From Parabacteroides chongii (GTDB taxonomy: Bacteria > Bacteroidota > Bacteroidia > Bacteroidales > Tannerellaceae), in contig NZ_CP120849.1 of assembly GCF_029581355.1 (NCBI RefSeq), positions 1,644,501-1,708,500 of the forward strand: DNA of 64,000 nucleotides, given 5' to 3'. The notes below the pieces were generated by a model. The model worked only from the letters and a program-made list of their open reading frames with translations, was not told the origin of the DNA and searched no databases. Shown piece by piece: positions 5,708 through 14,725 of the stretch. Within the stretch, counting starts at the first letter, position 1. The number at the start of each line of letters is the position of its first letter. The position numbers and the translations under genes are program-made.

Positions 5708-7747
5708 TTAGAAGGATAGTTGTATAATACTATGTATACGAACCGGAGGAACAGATATAACATATTTTCCGTTTGCCTCTTTTACAGAAAGTTTCTTTCC
5801 TTCTGGCTGTAATGTTGCTTTTTTTATATTTTTATCCGTATTTATTGTTAGTTCAACAGGGCCTGTAGGAAGAACAGAATCATAAACAGATACCTGGCTA
5901 TTGTTATGTTCTCCATCGATATTGATGATATTCACTATCCAGTCATTCTTTTTTTGATTTAAGACAAGGTGCATGCGACCGTTACCGCTGATTGTTGCCA
6001 ATGGTTTGGAATGGAGCGTAGTTACAAGAGAATTAAATATTTGAGCCATATTTGCAGAACGGTTCTGTTGATAAGGATCAGACAGATCACAGTATATGGC
6101 GGCTATTTTTCCTCTCCCATAAGGACTGATAGTAGCCATTGGATAAGTCTCTTCCTGATTGTAGTAAGGATCATCACATGTTTTCATTATGCCGAAAGTT
6201 TTGGTTTGACTGCCGGGAATGACTTTTTGCCACCTGGTATTTAATGCTGCTTTCTGGCCATCTGCAAACAAGAATACATGACCGTTTTGTGTGAATTCTT
6301 CAGGCTTTATATCTGTTTCATTGCTAAAGGCCAGGCTGGCATCCACTCCGGTAATCAGAAGATTTCCACCGTTTTTCACATAATTCAAAATGATTTCTTT
6401 CATTTCTGACCCGACATCCGACCATTCAGGTAAGACAACCAGTGAATAATCGGTGATGTGATCTTTTAGATAATGATCCATTAATACTTCGACAGTCTGA
6501 CGTCCGTCGAGTAACATATTGAGTGTTTCCGCCATCCGTTTGCTTTCTCCGCTGGTATATAAGCTCTTTTGTACCTTTTTCCATGCGTGGGTGGAATACC
6601 ACAGGGCTATTTGCGGAATGGCTTTGCTTTGGTGACAATATGCTTGTCTTGCACGGCACCAGGCAGCCAGTTTTTTCATCTGGTCGAAATAAATTGTTTT
6701 TAAAGAACCATCCCTGTTTTGTTGATAGTAAGTTTGAAAACCTCCTCCCATGGCAATTACTTCGGCGGCTTCCTGTTGCAGCATGACCAATGATTTATTG
6801 GAAGGAAGAGTTTGGTTAAAATTAAATCCCCATGACATTAAATCCCACGGTTTTCCCTGTAATGCCAGGCAACGGGCTTCCCAAGCTGCGCTATAGACAC
6901 CATTTTTTCCGGCGACATCACCCGAAAGAAAGTCGACAGGTGTGTCTATCTTCTCGGGCATCATAGAAGAATAAGACCAGTTACTTGTAATTTGGAATCC
7001 GGGATAGGCTTCATGAATGGCATCCATGTATTTTTTCATATACAAACGGAATGCTTTCCGGTTGAGTTCCAGAAATTCAGGATAACCCTCTTCTCCGTTT
7101 TTGGGCATTATCTTTTTGCCGGTTTCTTTTGTGTAGAACTGTTGCATATAGAGGGAATAGTCGGGTATGGCACTCCAGCAATCTCCGTCAATCCATGCCC
7201 CGTCAATACCTTTGGCTGCTATCTCTTTTAGTTGAGGAATTAGTAATTTGTCGGAATAAGGACCAAAATAAGCTGCTTTGTCCTGGTCATATGTGCCATC
7301 TTGATGTACAATGCCCCATTCCGGGTGTATTTGCATGGCGCGTGTGTCCCAAATCCCCGAGTAATGTACATACAAAGCAACGTTATGTTTCCGGGTTACT
7401 TTCCTGAATATGTCCAAAATGTCTTTTTCAAAACCAGGGGCCTGATTCCCTACTTGCGTTGGATAGCTGGAATAGCCTGCATGACCTTTACAGTCAACTT
7501 GGATATAATCAGGTTTGGTGAGTAAAAGCAGAGAATCGATCATTTCTTCCGTGAGTCTTTTACCTATCTCATTGCAATCCATACCTGCATGAAAATCAAA
7601 ATGAAAACCCAGAAAACTTTCGCTTCTTTTTAATGTTTTCGAGGAACTATCCGGATGCTTTTCCGGTGAAAGGTCACGTGCCGACGTATTTATTCCTGCC
7701 GAAGACAGAATAAAGATACATAATAGAAAGAATAATTTTGTCTTCAT
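5708..7747 (-). CDS. Secreted GHL6-type glycoside hydrolase (possibly GH151-like)
   Basis: 679 residues with a signal peptide (MKTKLFFLLCIFILSSAGINTSA). The N-terminal half looks like a TIM barrel of the hypothetical-glycosidase GHL6 type: SFLGFHFDFHAGMDC at about 44-58, DYIQVDCKGHAGYSSY, and KGIDGAWIDGDCW near 180-193, whose acidic residues are catalytic candidates. A class-I-amidotransferase-like domain resembling the beta-galactosidase trimerisation fold follows at about 410-580 (DYSLVVLPEWSDV, YVKNGGNLLITG), then a small C-terminal beta domain. Relatives include GH151 fucosidases; the substrate is unproven. It is the last gene of the sigma/FecR/SusC/SusD locus, 98 bp after the DUF1735 lipoprotein and separated from it by a hairpin terminator, so its expression may be lower or independent. 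Confidence 0.7.
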   Translation of the reverse strand: MKTKLFFLLCIFILSSAGINTSARDLSPEKHPDSSSKTLKRSESFLGFHFDFHAGMDCNEIGKRLTEEMIDSLLLLTKPDYIQVDCKGHAGYSSYPTQVGNQAPGFEKDILDIFRKVTRKHNVALYVHYSGIWDTRAMQIHPEWGIVHQDGTYDQDKAAYFGPYSDKLLIPQLKEIAAKGIDGAWIDGDCWSAIPDYSLYMQQFYTKETGKKIMPKNGEEGYPEFLELNRKAFRLYMKKYMDAIHEAYPGFQITSNWSYSSMMPEKIDTPVDFLSGDVAGKNGVYSAAWEARCLALQGKPWDLMSWGFNFNQTLPSNKSLVMLQQEAAEVIAMGGGFQTYYQQNRDGSLKTIYFDQMKKLAAWCRARQAYCHQSKAIPQIALWYSTHAWKKVQKSLYTSGESKRMAETLNMLLDGRQTVEVLMDHYLKDHITDYSLVVLPEWSDVGSEMKEIILNYVKNGGNLLITGVDASLAFSNETDIKPEEFTQNGHVFLFADGQKAALNTRWQKVIPGSQTKTFGIMKTCDDPYYNQEETYPMATISPYGRGKIAAIYCDLSDPYQQNRSANMAQIFNSLVTTLHSKPLATISGNGRMHLVLNQKKNDWIVNIINIDGEHNNSQVSVYDSVLPTGPVELTINTDKNIKKATLQPEGKKLSVKEANGKYVISVPPVRIHSIIQLSF

Positions 7748-7796
7748 GATATTCTGTTTTAAGGAGTTCTTTTATTCTTATTTCGTATATCCGGAT

Positions 7797-7836
7797 AAAA
7801 AATTACCTGCCCTATACGAAGAAAAGGCAGGTAATT
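7797..7836 (-). terminator. Intra-operon hairpin terminator or attenuator
   Basis: Leftward reading: AATTACCTGCC pairs with GGCAGGTAATT around a 14-base loop and is followed by a T-rich run (TTTTTTATCC). It lies between the DUF1735 lipoprotein stop and the glycosidase start, so readthrough should set the enzyme dose relative to the SusCD pair. Confidence 0.65.
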
Positions 7837-7845
7837 CAGATCTTT

Positions 7846-8304
7846 TTATTCAATTATGAACGTGAGATAGAGTACATCTTTATCTTTCAAAATATTGAAA
7901 GGAGATGAGTTTGTCAATTTTAAAGGCAATACATATTTGCCTGCACTGAGAGTAGAAGTCTGAATAGGGATATTGAATGTTCCTAACTGTTCCTTTTTAG
8001 GTATATCTATTACCCAGGAAGAAGCAGTATAAAAACTTTCAGGAACCAATTGGTATTCACTTTTCTGTTCAAAAGAATCGTATAATAACCTGTCTATTTC
8101 GGCTGAGACAGAAACTGCTGCTCTGTCCGGATTACCACTACAATAGACGGATACCGGAATTTCACTACCAGATATATTGGTTTCCTGAATACCGGCTCTT
8201 GAGAAATATACGACCGGTTCTTTGTATCCGTAACCGGGCTCCTCACTGTTGCAGCCTGTTAATACGAACAGGCATGCAAATATAGCATATATAAAATGTT
8301 TCAT
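7846..8304 (-). CDS. DUF1735-type surface lipoprotein
   Basis: 152 residues with a lipoprotein signal (lipobox LTGC, cysteine at 18) followed by an acidic run. The rest is beta-rich and matches the DUF1735/BT_3987-like N-terminal domain found in surface glycan-binding proteins or at the front of secreted hydrolases (EPVVYFSRAGIQETNISGSEIPV...LSAGKYVLPLKL). Here the domain stands alone. It follows SusD by 32 bp, so a role as accessory glycan-binding protein of the SusCD complex is likely. No catalytic motif is visible. Confidence 0.75.
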   Translation of the reverse strand: MKHFIYAIFACLFVLTGCNSEEPGYGYKEPVVYFSRAGIQETNISGSEIPVSVYCSGNPDRAAVSVSAEIDRLLYDSFEQKSEYQLVPESFYTASSWVIDIPKKEQLGTFNIPIQTSTLSAGKYVLPLKLTNSSPFNILKDKDVLYLTFIIE

Positions 8305-8336
8305 TGTTGTTTAATTTTATAGTTCTGTGAAATAGA

Positions 8337-10082
8337 TTACCAACCTGTGTTTTGTACCAAGTTTCCATTTGTTTCCATGTCGTTACGCGGTATAGGCATA
8401 AAATACATTTTTTCGTCGAATACATAAGCTGTTTCGTCGACAGTATAACGTTCGTATGTCCATGTCTTTCTTAACATATCCAATTGCTTGTCGAATGTTG
8501 CTGTTTTGTAGGCTTCTGAAGCCAGGATGTCTGAATTGTCCAACAAGTTCAAATATATTTTCATGCCGGAGAACTTCTTGCCACCTAAACGAGTTGTTGC
8601 TTCTTTCCATCTGCGTAAGTCCCAGTATCTTTTCTGTTCGAAGCAAAGCTCAATGTAACGTTCGTTTTGAATGAATTTACGAAGTTCATCTTTATTGGCC
8701 CTGTTTTTGGCCGGGACTTCAGGATTCAATATACCTGCTCTTTGACGGATTATTTTCAATTGTTCGCAAGCGCCGTTGATATCTCCCTGTTCATTCAATG
8801 CTTCCGCATAATTCAGATACACTTCTCCTAAACGGATTTCGATAAACGGGGTTTCGCTTCCCCAACCATAGGAATAACCGTCTTTAGGAAGATCTTCTTT
8901 GATTACTTTACGGCACAGATAAGAAGTCAGAGAGTTATGGGCCGAACCGGCTGCATCCTGAAATTCCCCATTGGCTTCCCATGATTTGAATCTGTCGGAT
9001 TCTTCTTTCGGGAAAGATGGATCGATAGTTCCCAAATCGTAATAGCTATACTGCGTACGACCGCAATATTCTGTTTCATTGACTACAATGAAAGCATTTA
9101 AGCGTGGATCTCTGTTTGCATACGGATTGGTAGGATCGTAGGTGCTGTCGTCAGCTATGTCCAAACCATTGATTGTAGGGAAGGCATCAACCAACTCTTG
9201 CAGTGGTCCCCAGTGTGCGGCATCTCCATTGGCTATGCCTAAAGGTTTACACATGGCATCTATTCCATTATATCTTTCGGGCATTTTGTAGTAAATGGCA
9301 AAGATGTTTTCCGGTGACTGATAGTCCAGGAAGAGATCGCGTGCATTTTCTTTCAGTTGATACAAATTGCAGTCTATGACCTCTTTGCTTAACTGACTGG
9401 CTTTTTCCCAGCGAGACATATCCTGTGTAGTATTATACAAAGGACTTGCCCAGAATAAGAAGGCACGGGCTTCCATTGCTTTGCAGGCTCCCCAAGTTAC
9501 ACGTCCGAAGTTATTGTTATCAGGAGTCTTGAAGTTTACAAGGAGTTCTGCTGCTTTCTGATATTCTTTGGTTATGAAATCAAATACTTCATCAATACTG
9601 GCTCGTTTCGGATAAAGATCTTCCGATTCAAATGTTTGAGGTTCTAAAACAAGAGGTACACCACCATAACGGATAACCATTTTGAAATAAGCTGTGGCTC
9701 TGAAGAAAGTAGTTTCCCCTTTCAGTCTGTTCTTTAGACTTTCCTCCATGGTTACATCATCTATGTTTTGTAGGATCTCGTTACATTTGCGAACATAATC
9801 ATACTTCCAGTATGCCATTGGATTATTTTCCAATCCCCATTCTCCTTTGACTACATTCCAAGCTGTATGTGTTCTGTATCCGTTTCTAGCCTCGTCTGTG
9901 AAGTCATTTTCTTCTCGGGACCAAGTGGGATATTTAGCATATAGATTGTTCACATATGTCTCTACCAAAACCGGATCTTGCCATACTATGTCGGATCCCA
10001 TGGATTCCAAATTTGTTTTGTCAAACAGATCATTGCATGAAAACATGCAGGCTGCACTGAATAATAGAATATATTTTTTCAT
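8337..10082 (-). CDS. SusD/RagB-family glycan-binding lipoprotein
   Basis: 581 residues with a lipoprotein signal (MKKYILLFSAACMFSC). The N-terminal helical TPR-like part (about 30-230, EGETTFFRATAYFKMVIRYGGVP-like segment) and the C-terminal RagB/SusD part (EIRLGEVYLNYAEALNEQGD, QNERYIELCFEQKRYWDLRRW) are the family hallmarks. It caps the SusC barrel at the cell surface and captures the glycan. The gene follows SusC by 12 bp, so the two are co-transcribed. The exact ligand cannot be read from sequence. Confidence 0.95.
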   Translation of the reverse strand: MKKYILLFSAACMFSCNDLFDKTNLESMGSDIVWQDPVLVETYVNNLYAKYPTWSREENDFTDEARNGYRTHTAWNVVKGEWGLENNPMAYWKYDYVRKCNEILQNIDDVTMEESLKNRLKGETTFFRATAYFKMVIRYGGVPLVLEPQTFESEDLYPKRASIDEVFDFITKEYQKAAELLVNFKTPDNNNFGRVTWGACKAMEARAFLFWASPLYNTTQDMSRWEKASQLSKEVIDCNLYQLKENARDLFLDYQSPENIFAIYYKMPERYNGIDAMCKPLGIANGDAAHWGPLQELVDAFPTINGLDIADDSTYDPTNPYANRDPRLNAFIVVNETEYCGRTQYSYYDLGTIDPSFPKEESDRFKSWEANGEFQDAAGSAHNSLTSYLCRKVIKEDLPKDGYSYGWGSETPFIEIRLGEVYLNYAEALNEQGDINGACEQLKIIRQRAGILNPEVPAKNRANKDELRKFIQNERYIELCFEQKRYWDLRRWKEATTRLGGKKFSGMKIYLNLLDNSDILASEAYKTATFDKQLDMLRKTWTYERYTVDETAYVFDEKMYFMPIPRNDMETNGNLVQNTGW

Positions 10083-10094
10083 GATTTCTTCTTT

Positions 10095-13000
10095 TTAATA
10101 GGTGAAATTAAGACCGAAGTTTACAGATTTCATTTGTGGATAATATTGAGCCGAACCACCTGTCATTTCCGGGTCCATAATGTCCAGTTTATCGAATGTC
10201 AACAGGTTTGTGCCGTTAATGTACAATCGCAAACCATTGATTACTTTTGCTTTTGCAAGTAATGATTTGGGGAATGTATACGACAGTTCGATATTTTTCA
10301 GACGAAGATAATTTCCGTTTTTCATCCAGATATTTGAAGCTCTGTTATTATTGGAGTTACCTCCTACATAAGCTCTTGGATATTGTGCATCTCTGTTTTC
10401 CGGTGACCAGGAATTATCAGACAAATAGCTATAATAGTTACTTGAACCATCCAGGAACATGGTTGTTCCGTATCCTTCCAGCATAACAGATTTATGGGCT
10501 GCTCCCTGGAACAGGGCTGTCAGTTCGAATCCTTTCCAGCCTAAAGAGAAATTGAATCCATAGATAATTTCAGGGATGGAACCGTAACGGTCGACCACTA
10601 TCAAGTCGTTTTCATTAATCATACCGTCACCGTTGACATCAGCATACTTTATATCACCCGGTTTTTGTCCGCCGTTGAACTGTTTAGGCCATGCATCGAT
10701 TTCTTCTTGTGATTGGAATATACCGATTGCTTTCATTCCGACAAGTCCTGCGTATGGGCGTCCTATCTTTTCTGTCGTATTATCCATAAGATTCACTTTT
10801 GTACCGCTGGTGCTCAGTGTATGTGTGAAAGGACGACCTACTACTTTATAATAGTCAGGGGTCGTTTCACTTTCGTCGAACTGAATAACTTTATTACGAA
10901 CGAAGCTAAAGTTTCCTCCAATACGATATGTAAAATCTCCTATCTGATTGGCATGTGTAAGTGATATTTCCAATCCCTTATTATCCAATATACCATAGTT
11001 TATGTCAGGGAGAGTGGCTCCGAATGTTTCCGGAATCGTACGAATCTGCGGTGCGAGAATGTCTTTGGTTCTTTTAGCAAAGAAATCTACTTCAAACCCT
11101 AACAAACCTTGCCACAGCAAACCTTCCAATCCGAGGTCGAAGGTAGAGGATTTTTCCCATGTAATATCTGGATTCGGGAATAAGTCTTTGTAAACGGCAA
11201 TACTATTGACATTGTTTCCTCCGATAGTAGCTACATCAGAATATACAAATTCGGACATATACTGCCACAGTTTTACCTGGTCATTACCTAAAGTACCATA
11301 AGATGCTCTCAGTTTCAAATTATCTATAAACGAGAAGTTATCTTTGATGAAAGATTCATTGGATATTCTCCAGGCTCCTGAAACAGAGGGGAAAAAACCA
11401 TATCTATGTCCTTTGGGGAAGGTGATAGAGCCGTCATATCTGAAAGATGCTTCAAACATATATGTTCCGTTATAAGCATAATTGATACGTCCGACTAAAC
11501 CATTACGTGCCCATTCGTGTGCTTTTCCTGCGTTGGTTTTATCGGTATCGCCTCCGGCTGAGAGTTGAGGTACTGAATTTGATACGAAGTTTGTACGGAA
11601 AGCCGAGAACTCGTTTCCTTTGGAAGATTCTTCTTCATATAGGAAAAGTAAACCGACATCATGTTTGCCAAATGTACGATTGTAGTTTAAAGAAAGGTTA
11701 TAAGTATAACCGTCTCCCTGATCGAATTTTTCGTCAAGTTTGGTTTTTTCACCTACTACTTTGGTATTTGTAATATCGCCATTTTCATTTATATCATACA
11801 TTTTGTATGGAATAAAGAACTTTTTATTATACATATAATTTTTTCCGTAAGAGAACATACCTTTGGCTACCAACCCTTCGATGCCGGGTATTTTGTAATC
11901 AGCTTTGAATGTTACTCGAAAATCATTATATGTTTGCTTATTATTACCTGAACTGTGTACCATTTCCGGCAAATGTTCCCCATTGGTATTAGCTGGTAAA
12001 CCATTGGGGTGATAAGCTGGGAGAGTCGGATTTTGACGGGCTACATAATGGTATAAATCCTCAGGATTCCATCCAGGGGTATCGTAAGTTCTAGTACTCG
12101 CATCTACATCAGCCGAGATATTTAGTCTTTCGGTTACCTTCGCATCAATATTGGAACGGAAATTGTATTTCTTATAATCAAAATTGTCGATTAATCCGTC
12201 TTCATTATGGTGACCTAGTGAAACGAAATATTTTACCCGTTCCGAACCACCGGAAAGATTGAGGTTGGCATAATATTGGGAAGCGGTTTTATTAAATGTT
12301 TCTTTATACCAGTCGGTTCCCTGTTCGCCATTTCTGAATTTATCCAGTTGTTCCTTCGAAAATATGCGGGTATCGTTAGGATCAACACCATCCATTAGAT
12401 AAGCTTTATTTCGGGTTGTAGCCCATTCGTACGGATTAGCTAGATCCGGATAACGTGTCACACTTTTTAAACCGTAATAGGTATCCAGTTTGACAGAAGG
12501 TTTGCCGTCTTTACCACGTTTGGTAGTTACTAGAATAACTCCGTTGGCAGCTCTTGCACCATAAACGGCTGCGGCTGCTGCATCTTTTAGTACGGAGATA
12601 TTTTCGATTTCGTTGGGGTCGAGATTACTGAAATCACGTTCGATACCATCCACGATCACTAATGGGTCACTGTTATTCCAGGTTCCTTGTCCGCGGATTA
12701 ACAATTTAGAACCCGATCCGGGTTTTCCCGATTCGTTAACGGCAATCAAACCCGGCATACGTCCTACCAACGATTCACTTAAATTGGAAGTTGAAGCCTT
12801 TTTGATATCTTCCTGTGCAATGGTTGCGATAGAGCCGGAAATACTTGTTTTCTTTTGTATACCGTATCCGACCACAACTACTTCTTCTAGATTCTGCGTA
12901 TCTTCAGCAAGTTGTATATCAAATGATATTTTATTTCCAACAGTTACTTCATGAGTTAAATAGCCGATGTAGGAAATTTGTAACTGGGCATTTTCGGGTA

Positions 13001-13532
13001 CTTCCAAAGAGAATTTACCGTCAATATCCGTGATAGTACCGATAGTTGTGCCTTTAACGGATACGTTAGCTCCAATAATCGTCTCTCCATTGGTATCGGT
13101 AACGACACCGTTAATTGTACGTGTTTTTTGTTGTGCGATTGCCGAAGAACGGTTTTCTTCTCCTTTCTTCATCAGCATGATATTAGAACCTTCTACTGCA
13201 TAGGTAATATCAGTTTGATCGAATGCTTGATTCAAGACTTCTGCAACAGTTTTGTCTGCTGCATTGACAGTTACTTTATGATGCAGGTTTATTTCATTTT
13301 TGTTGTAAACAAACAAGTAATCGGTTTGTTTTTCTATTTCCTGCATAAGATCTTGTGTCGAAATATTTTTCGCTACGATAGAAACTTTCATTGTTTGTGA
13401 ATCGGCTTCCGTTGCGAATACTCCGGATACAAGAATAAATAGATACACAAAAGCTAATTTCATACTACGCAAAATATGTTTAAAATGTGGTTTAAGTGGA
13501 ATAAAAGAATCTCTTAACAAAATATTTTTCAT
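10095..13532 (-). CDS. SusC/RagA TonB-dependent receptor with STN domain
   Basis: 1145 residues, full length. An N-terminal signal anchor is followed by the STN domain (about 50-110, DLMQEIEKQTDYLFVYNKNEI), a carboxypeptidase-like domain (about 125-205, GVVTDTNGETIIGANVSVKG), the plug (EEVVVVGYGIQKKTSISGS, ARAANGVILVTTKRG) and a complete 22-strand barrel ending NFGLNFTY. The terminal aromatic residue is typical of outer-membrane beta barrels. It imports an oligosaccharide with TonB energy and, through the STN domain, reports loading to the FecR protein upstream. A predicted antisense RNA starts over its start codon. Confidence 0.95.
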   Translation of the reverse strand: MKNILLRDSFIPLKPHFKHILRSMKLAFVYLFILVSGVFATEADSQTMKVSIVAKNISTQDLMQEIEKQTDYLFVYNKNEINLHHKVTVNAADKTVAEVLNQAFDQTDITYAVEGSNIMLMKKGEENRSSAIAQQKTRTINGVVTDTNGETIIGANVSVKGTTIGTITDIDGKFSLEVPENAQLQISYIGYLTHEVTVGNKISFDIQLAEDTQNLEEVVVVGYGIQKKTSISGSIATIAQEDIKKASTSNLSESLVGRMPGLIAVNESGKPGSGSKLLIRGQGTWNNSDPLVIVDGIERDFSNLDPNEIENISVLKDAAAAAVYGARAANGVILVTTKRGKDGKPSVKLDTYYGLKSVTRYPDLANPYEWATTRNKAYLMDGVDPNDTRIFSKEQLDKFRNGEQGTDWYKETFNKTASQYYANLNLSGGSERVKYFVSLGHHNEDGLIDNFDYKKYNFRSNIDAKVTERLNISADVDASTRTYDTPGWNPEDLYHYVARQNPTLPAYHPNGLPANTNGEHLPEMVHSSGNNKQTYNDFRVTFKADYKIPGIEGLVAKGMFSYGKNYMYNKKFFIPYKMYDINENGDITNTKVVGEKTKLDEKFDQGDGYTYNLSLNYNRTFGKHDVGLLFLYEEESSKGNEFSAFRTNFVSNSVPQLSAGGDTDKTNAGKAHEWARNGLVGRINYAYNGTYMFEASFRYDGSITFPKGHRYGFFPSVSGAWRISNESFIKDNFSFIDNLKLRASYGTLGNDQVKLWQYMSEFVYSDVATIGGNNVNSIAVYKDLFPNPDITWEKSSTFDLGLEGLLWQGLLGFEVDFFAKRTKDILAPQIRTIPETFGATLPDINYGILDNKGLEISLTHANQIGDFTYRIGGNFSFVRNKVIQFDESETTPDYYKVVGRPFTHTLSTSGTKVNLMDNTTEKIGRPYAGLVGMKAIGIFQSQEEIDAWPKQFNGGQKPGDIKYADVNGDGMINENDLIVVDRYGSIPEIIYGFNFSLGWKGFELTALFQGAAHKSVMLEGYGTTMFLDGSSNYYSYLSDNSWSPENRDAQYPRAYVGGNSNNNRASNIWMKNGNYLRLKNIELSYTFPKSLLAKAKVINGLRLYINGTNLLTFDKLDIMDPEMTGGSAQYYPQMKSVNFGLNFTY

Positions 13533-13640
13533 ACTTTTGTCAATTTGTTAGTTAATACTTAGATGTTTAAGGAAAGCAGTCAGGTATTGACTTACTTTAG
13601 ACCGGAAAGTGCTCCAACACTTTCCGGTTTTCGTTTTTTC
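13532..13640 (+). ncRNA. Predicted cis-antisense small RNA opposite the susC leader
   Basis: A rightward -7 box TACTTTTG (13532-13539) overlaps the susC start codon. A stem ACCGGAAAGTG / CACTTTCCGGT (13601-13611 / 13618-13628) followed by TTTTCGTTTTTTC ends the unit. The transcript, about 13546-13635, would pair with the susC mRNA leader. The T-run lies on this strand only, so the hairpin terminates rightward, not susC-directed, transcription. Position and design match the antisense RNAs known from B. fragilis Don loci, where they lower susC expression. Function here is inferred. Confidence 0.65.
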
Positions 13641-13651
13641 ATGTCTTCTAT

Positions 13652-13677
13652 TTCATAGGCGAATTATTTTTGTGATT
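13652..13677 (-). promoter_or_regulatory. Conserved block before susC, probable sigma-dependent promoter
   Basis: Leftward it reads AATCACAAAAATAATTCG followed by CCTATGAA, matching the block at 3725-3750 in order and spacing. It sits between the FecR stop codon and the leader hairpin. The shared element is a candidate recognition site for the linked ECF sigma factors. Confidence 0.45.
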
Positions 13678-13679
13678 AA

Positions 13680-14636
13680 TTATTTAATTGTAATTAGATT
13701 TAAGTCGTTATCCTTGATATAACTAAATCTATGTCTTAACTGAAGCACTTTAAGTACATGTTCTACACCGTCTTTTGTCCGGAATTTTCCAGAATAACGG
13801 TTGTTGAGTAATTCTTTATTTTGTACATCTATTTTTATGTCGTAATATAATTCCAGTTTTTTTATCATTTTGCCAACTGGTTCATCGAAAAAGCAGATCA
13901 ACCCTTCTTTCCACAGGAAATAAGACTGGTGTTCGATTATTCCTGTTTTTAATTCTCCGTTCTTTTCGTAAGTACGTGTGTTGGGTTTTAGGTGAACTTT
14001 TGAACATGTTGCTGGCGAGGATACTTCAACTGCTCCTTTTAGTAAGGCGGTTTCAAAGTCTGGTGAACCGGAATAAGCGGTTACATTGAATTCCGTACCA
14101 AGTACCTTGATGTCGTATTTTTCTGTTTGTACAAAAAATGGCTTTTTTGTATCTTTTGTTACATTAAAATAACCCTCACCGTCTAAAGTTACATTACGGG
14201 TATTAGCTGTGAATTTATTGGGGAATGTAAATGTTGTTTTAGCATTCAGCCAGACTCTGGTTCCGTCGGTTAACGTAAGTTCTGCACGTTGGCCGGGTGG
14301 AACGAAAATTGTCTGCATAATAGCTGGATCTGAATTGTCTTTGTTTATCATAAATGAATAAAGTACGGTAAAGGCTAGAATGAAGATGGCTGCTATTTTC
14401 GAAAGTTCGGTAGCTATTGTTCGAAATGTCCATCGCTTTTGTTTTGTTGCCAAAGGGACTGTCCCTTTGGCAACAGGAATCGATTCCTGTTGCCAGATAG
14501 ATATATCGTATAATTTTCGCTGTGCAAGAAACTCTTTCATATTTTTCTTGTCAGCATCCAGCCAGCGGGCAACTTCTTCTTTTTCTGAGAGGGTTGCATC
14601 ACCTGCTATATATCTATGTAGTATATCCAGATCCAT
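13680..14636 (-). CDS. FecR-family anti-sigma factor with palindrome-encoded linker
   Basis: 318 residues. The cytoplasmic sigma-binding part is at about 1-60, the membrane helix at about 80-100 (IAAIFILAFTVLYSFMI) and the periplasmic FecR domain at about 110-215 (VPPGQRAELTLTDGTRVWLNA, GEGYFNVTKDTKKPFFV, VLGTEFNVTAYSG). A C-terminal DUF4974 segment follows (MIKKLELYYDIKIDV). The linker before the membrane helix contains ESIPVAKGTVPLATK, encoded by two overlapping perfect palindromes (14447-14492) absent from the paralogue at 3758-4735. It lies between the ECF sigma gene (89 bp upstream) and susC and should control the complete locus. Confidence 0.92.
   Translation of the reverse strand: MDLDILHRYIAGDATLSEKEEVARWLDADKKNMKEFLAQRKLYDISIWQQESIPVAKGTVPLATKQKRWTFRTIATELSKIAAIFILAFTVLYSFMINKDNSDPAIMQTIFVPPGQRAELTLTDGTRVWLNAKTTFTFPNKFTANTRNVTLDGEGYFNVTKDTKKPFFVQTEKYDIKVLGTEFNVTAYSGSPDFETALLKGAVEVSSPATCSKVHLKPNTRTYEKNGELKTGIIEHQSYFLWKEGLICFFDEPVGKMIKKLELYYDIKIDVQNKELLNNRYSGKFRTKDGVEHVLKVLQLRHRFSYIKDNDLNLITIK
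14445..14495. repeat. Two overlapping palindromes inside the FecR coding sequence
   Basis: A 27-base palindrome with 13-base arms (TTGCCAAAGGGAC and its complement, 14447-14473) overlaps a second perfect 22-base palindrome (arms CAACAGGAATC, 14471-14492). The directly repeated octamer TGTTGCCA flanks both (14445-14452 and 14488-14495). The block stays in frame and falls in a linker. It resembles a palindromic element inserted into a gene without breaking it. Confidence 0.6.
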
Positions 14637-14725
14637 TTTTTCTTTTCAATGTTTTGAAGCATGTATTGTGCCTCGTTATTATTAAAACGATTCATCTTTT
14701 GATAACCCTAGTGGAATATGAAAAA

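Noticed and set aside
7675..7680. CACGTG core as a second parS
   Set aside because: Flanking bases do not match TGTTNCACGTGAAACA, and it lies inside the glycosidase coding sequence.
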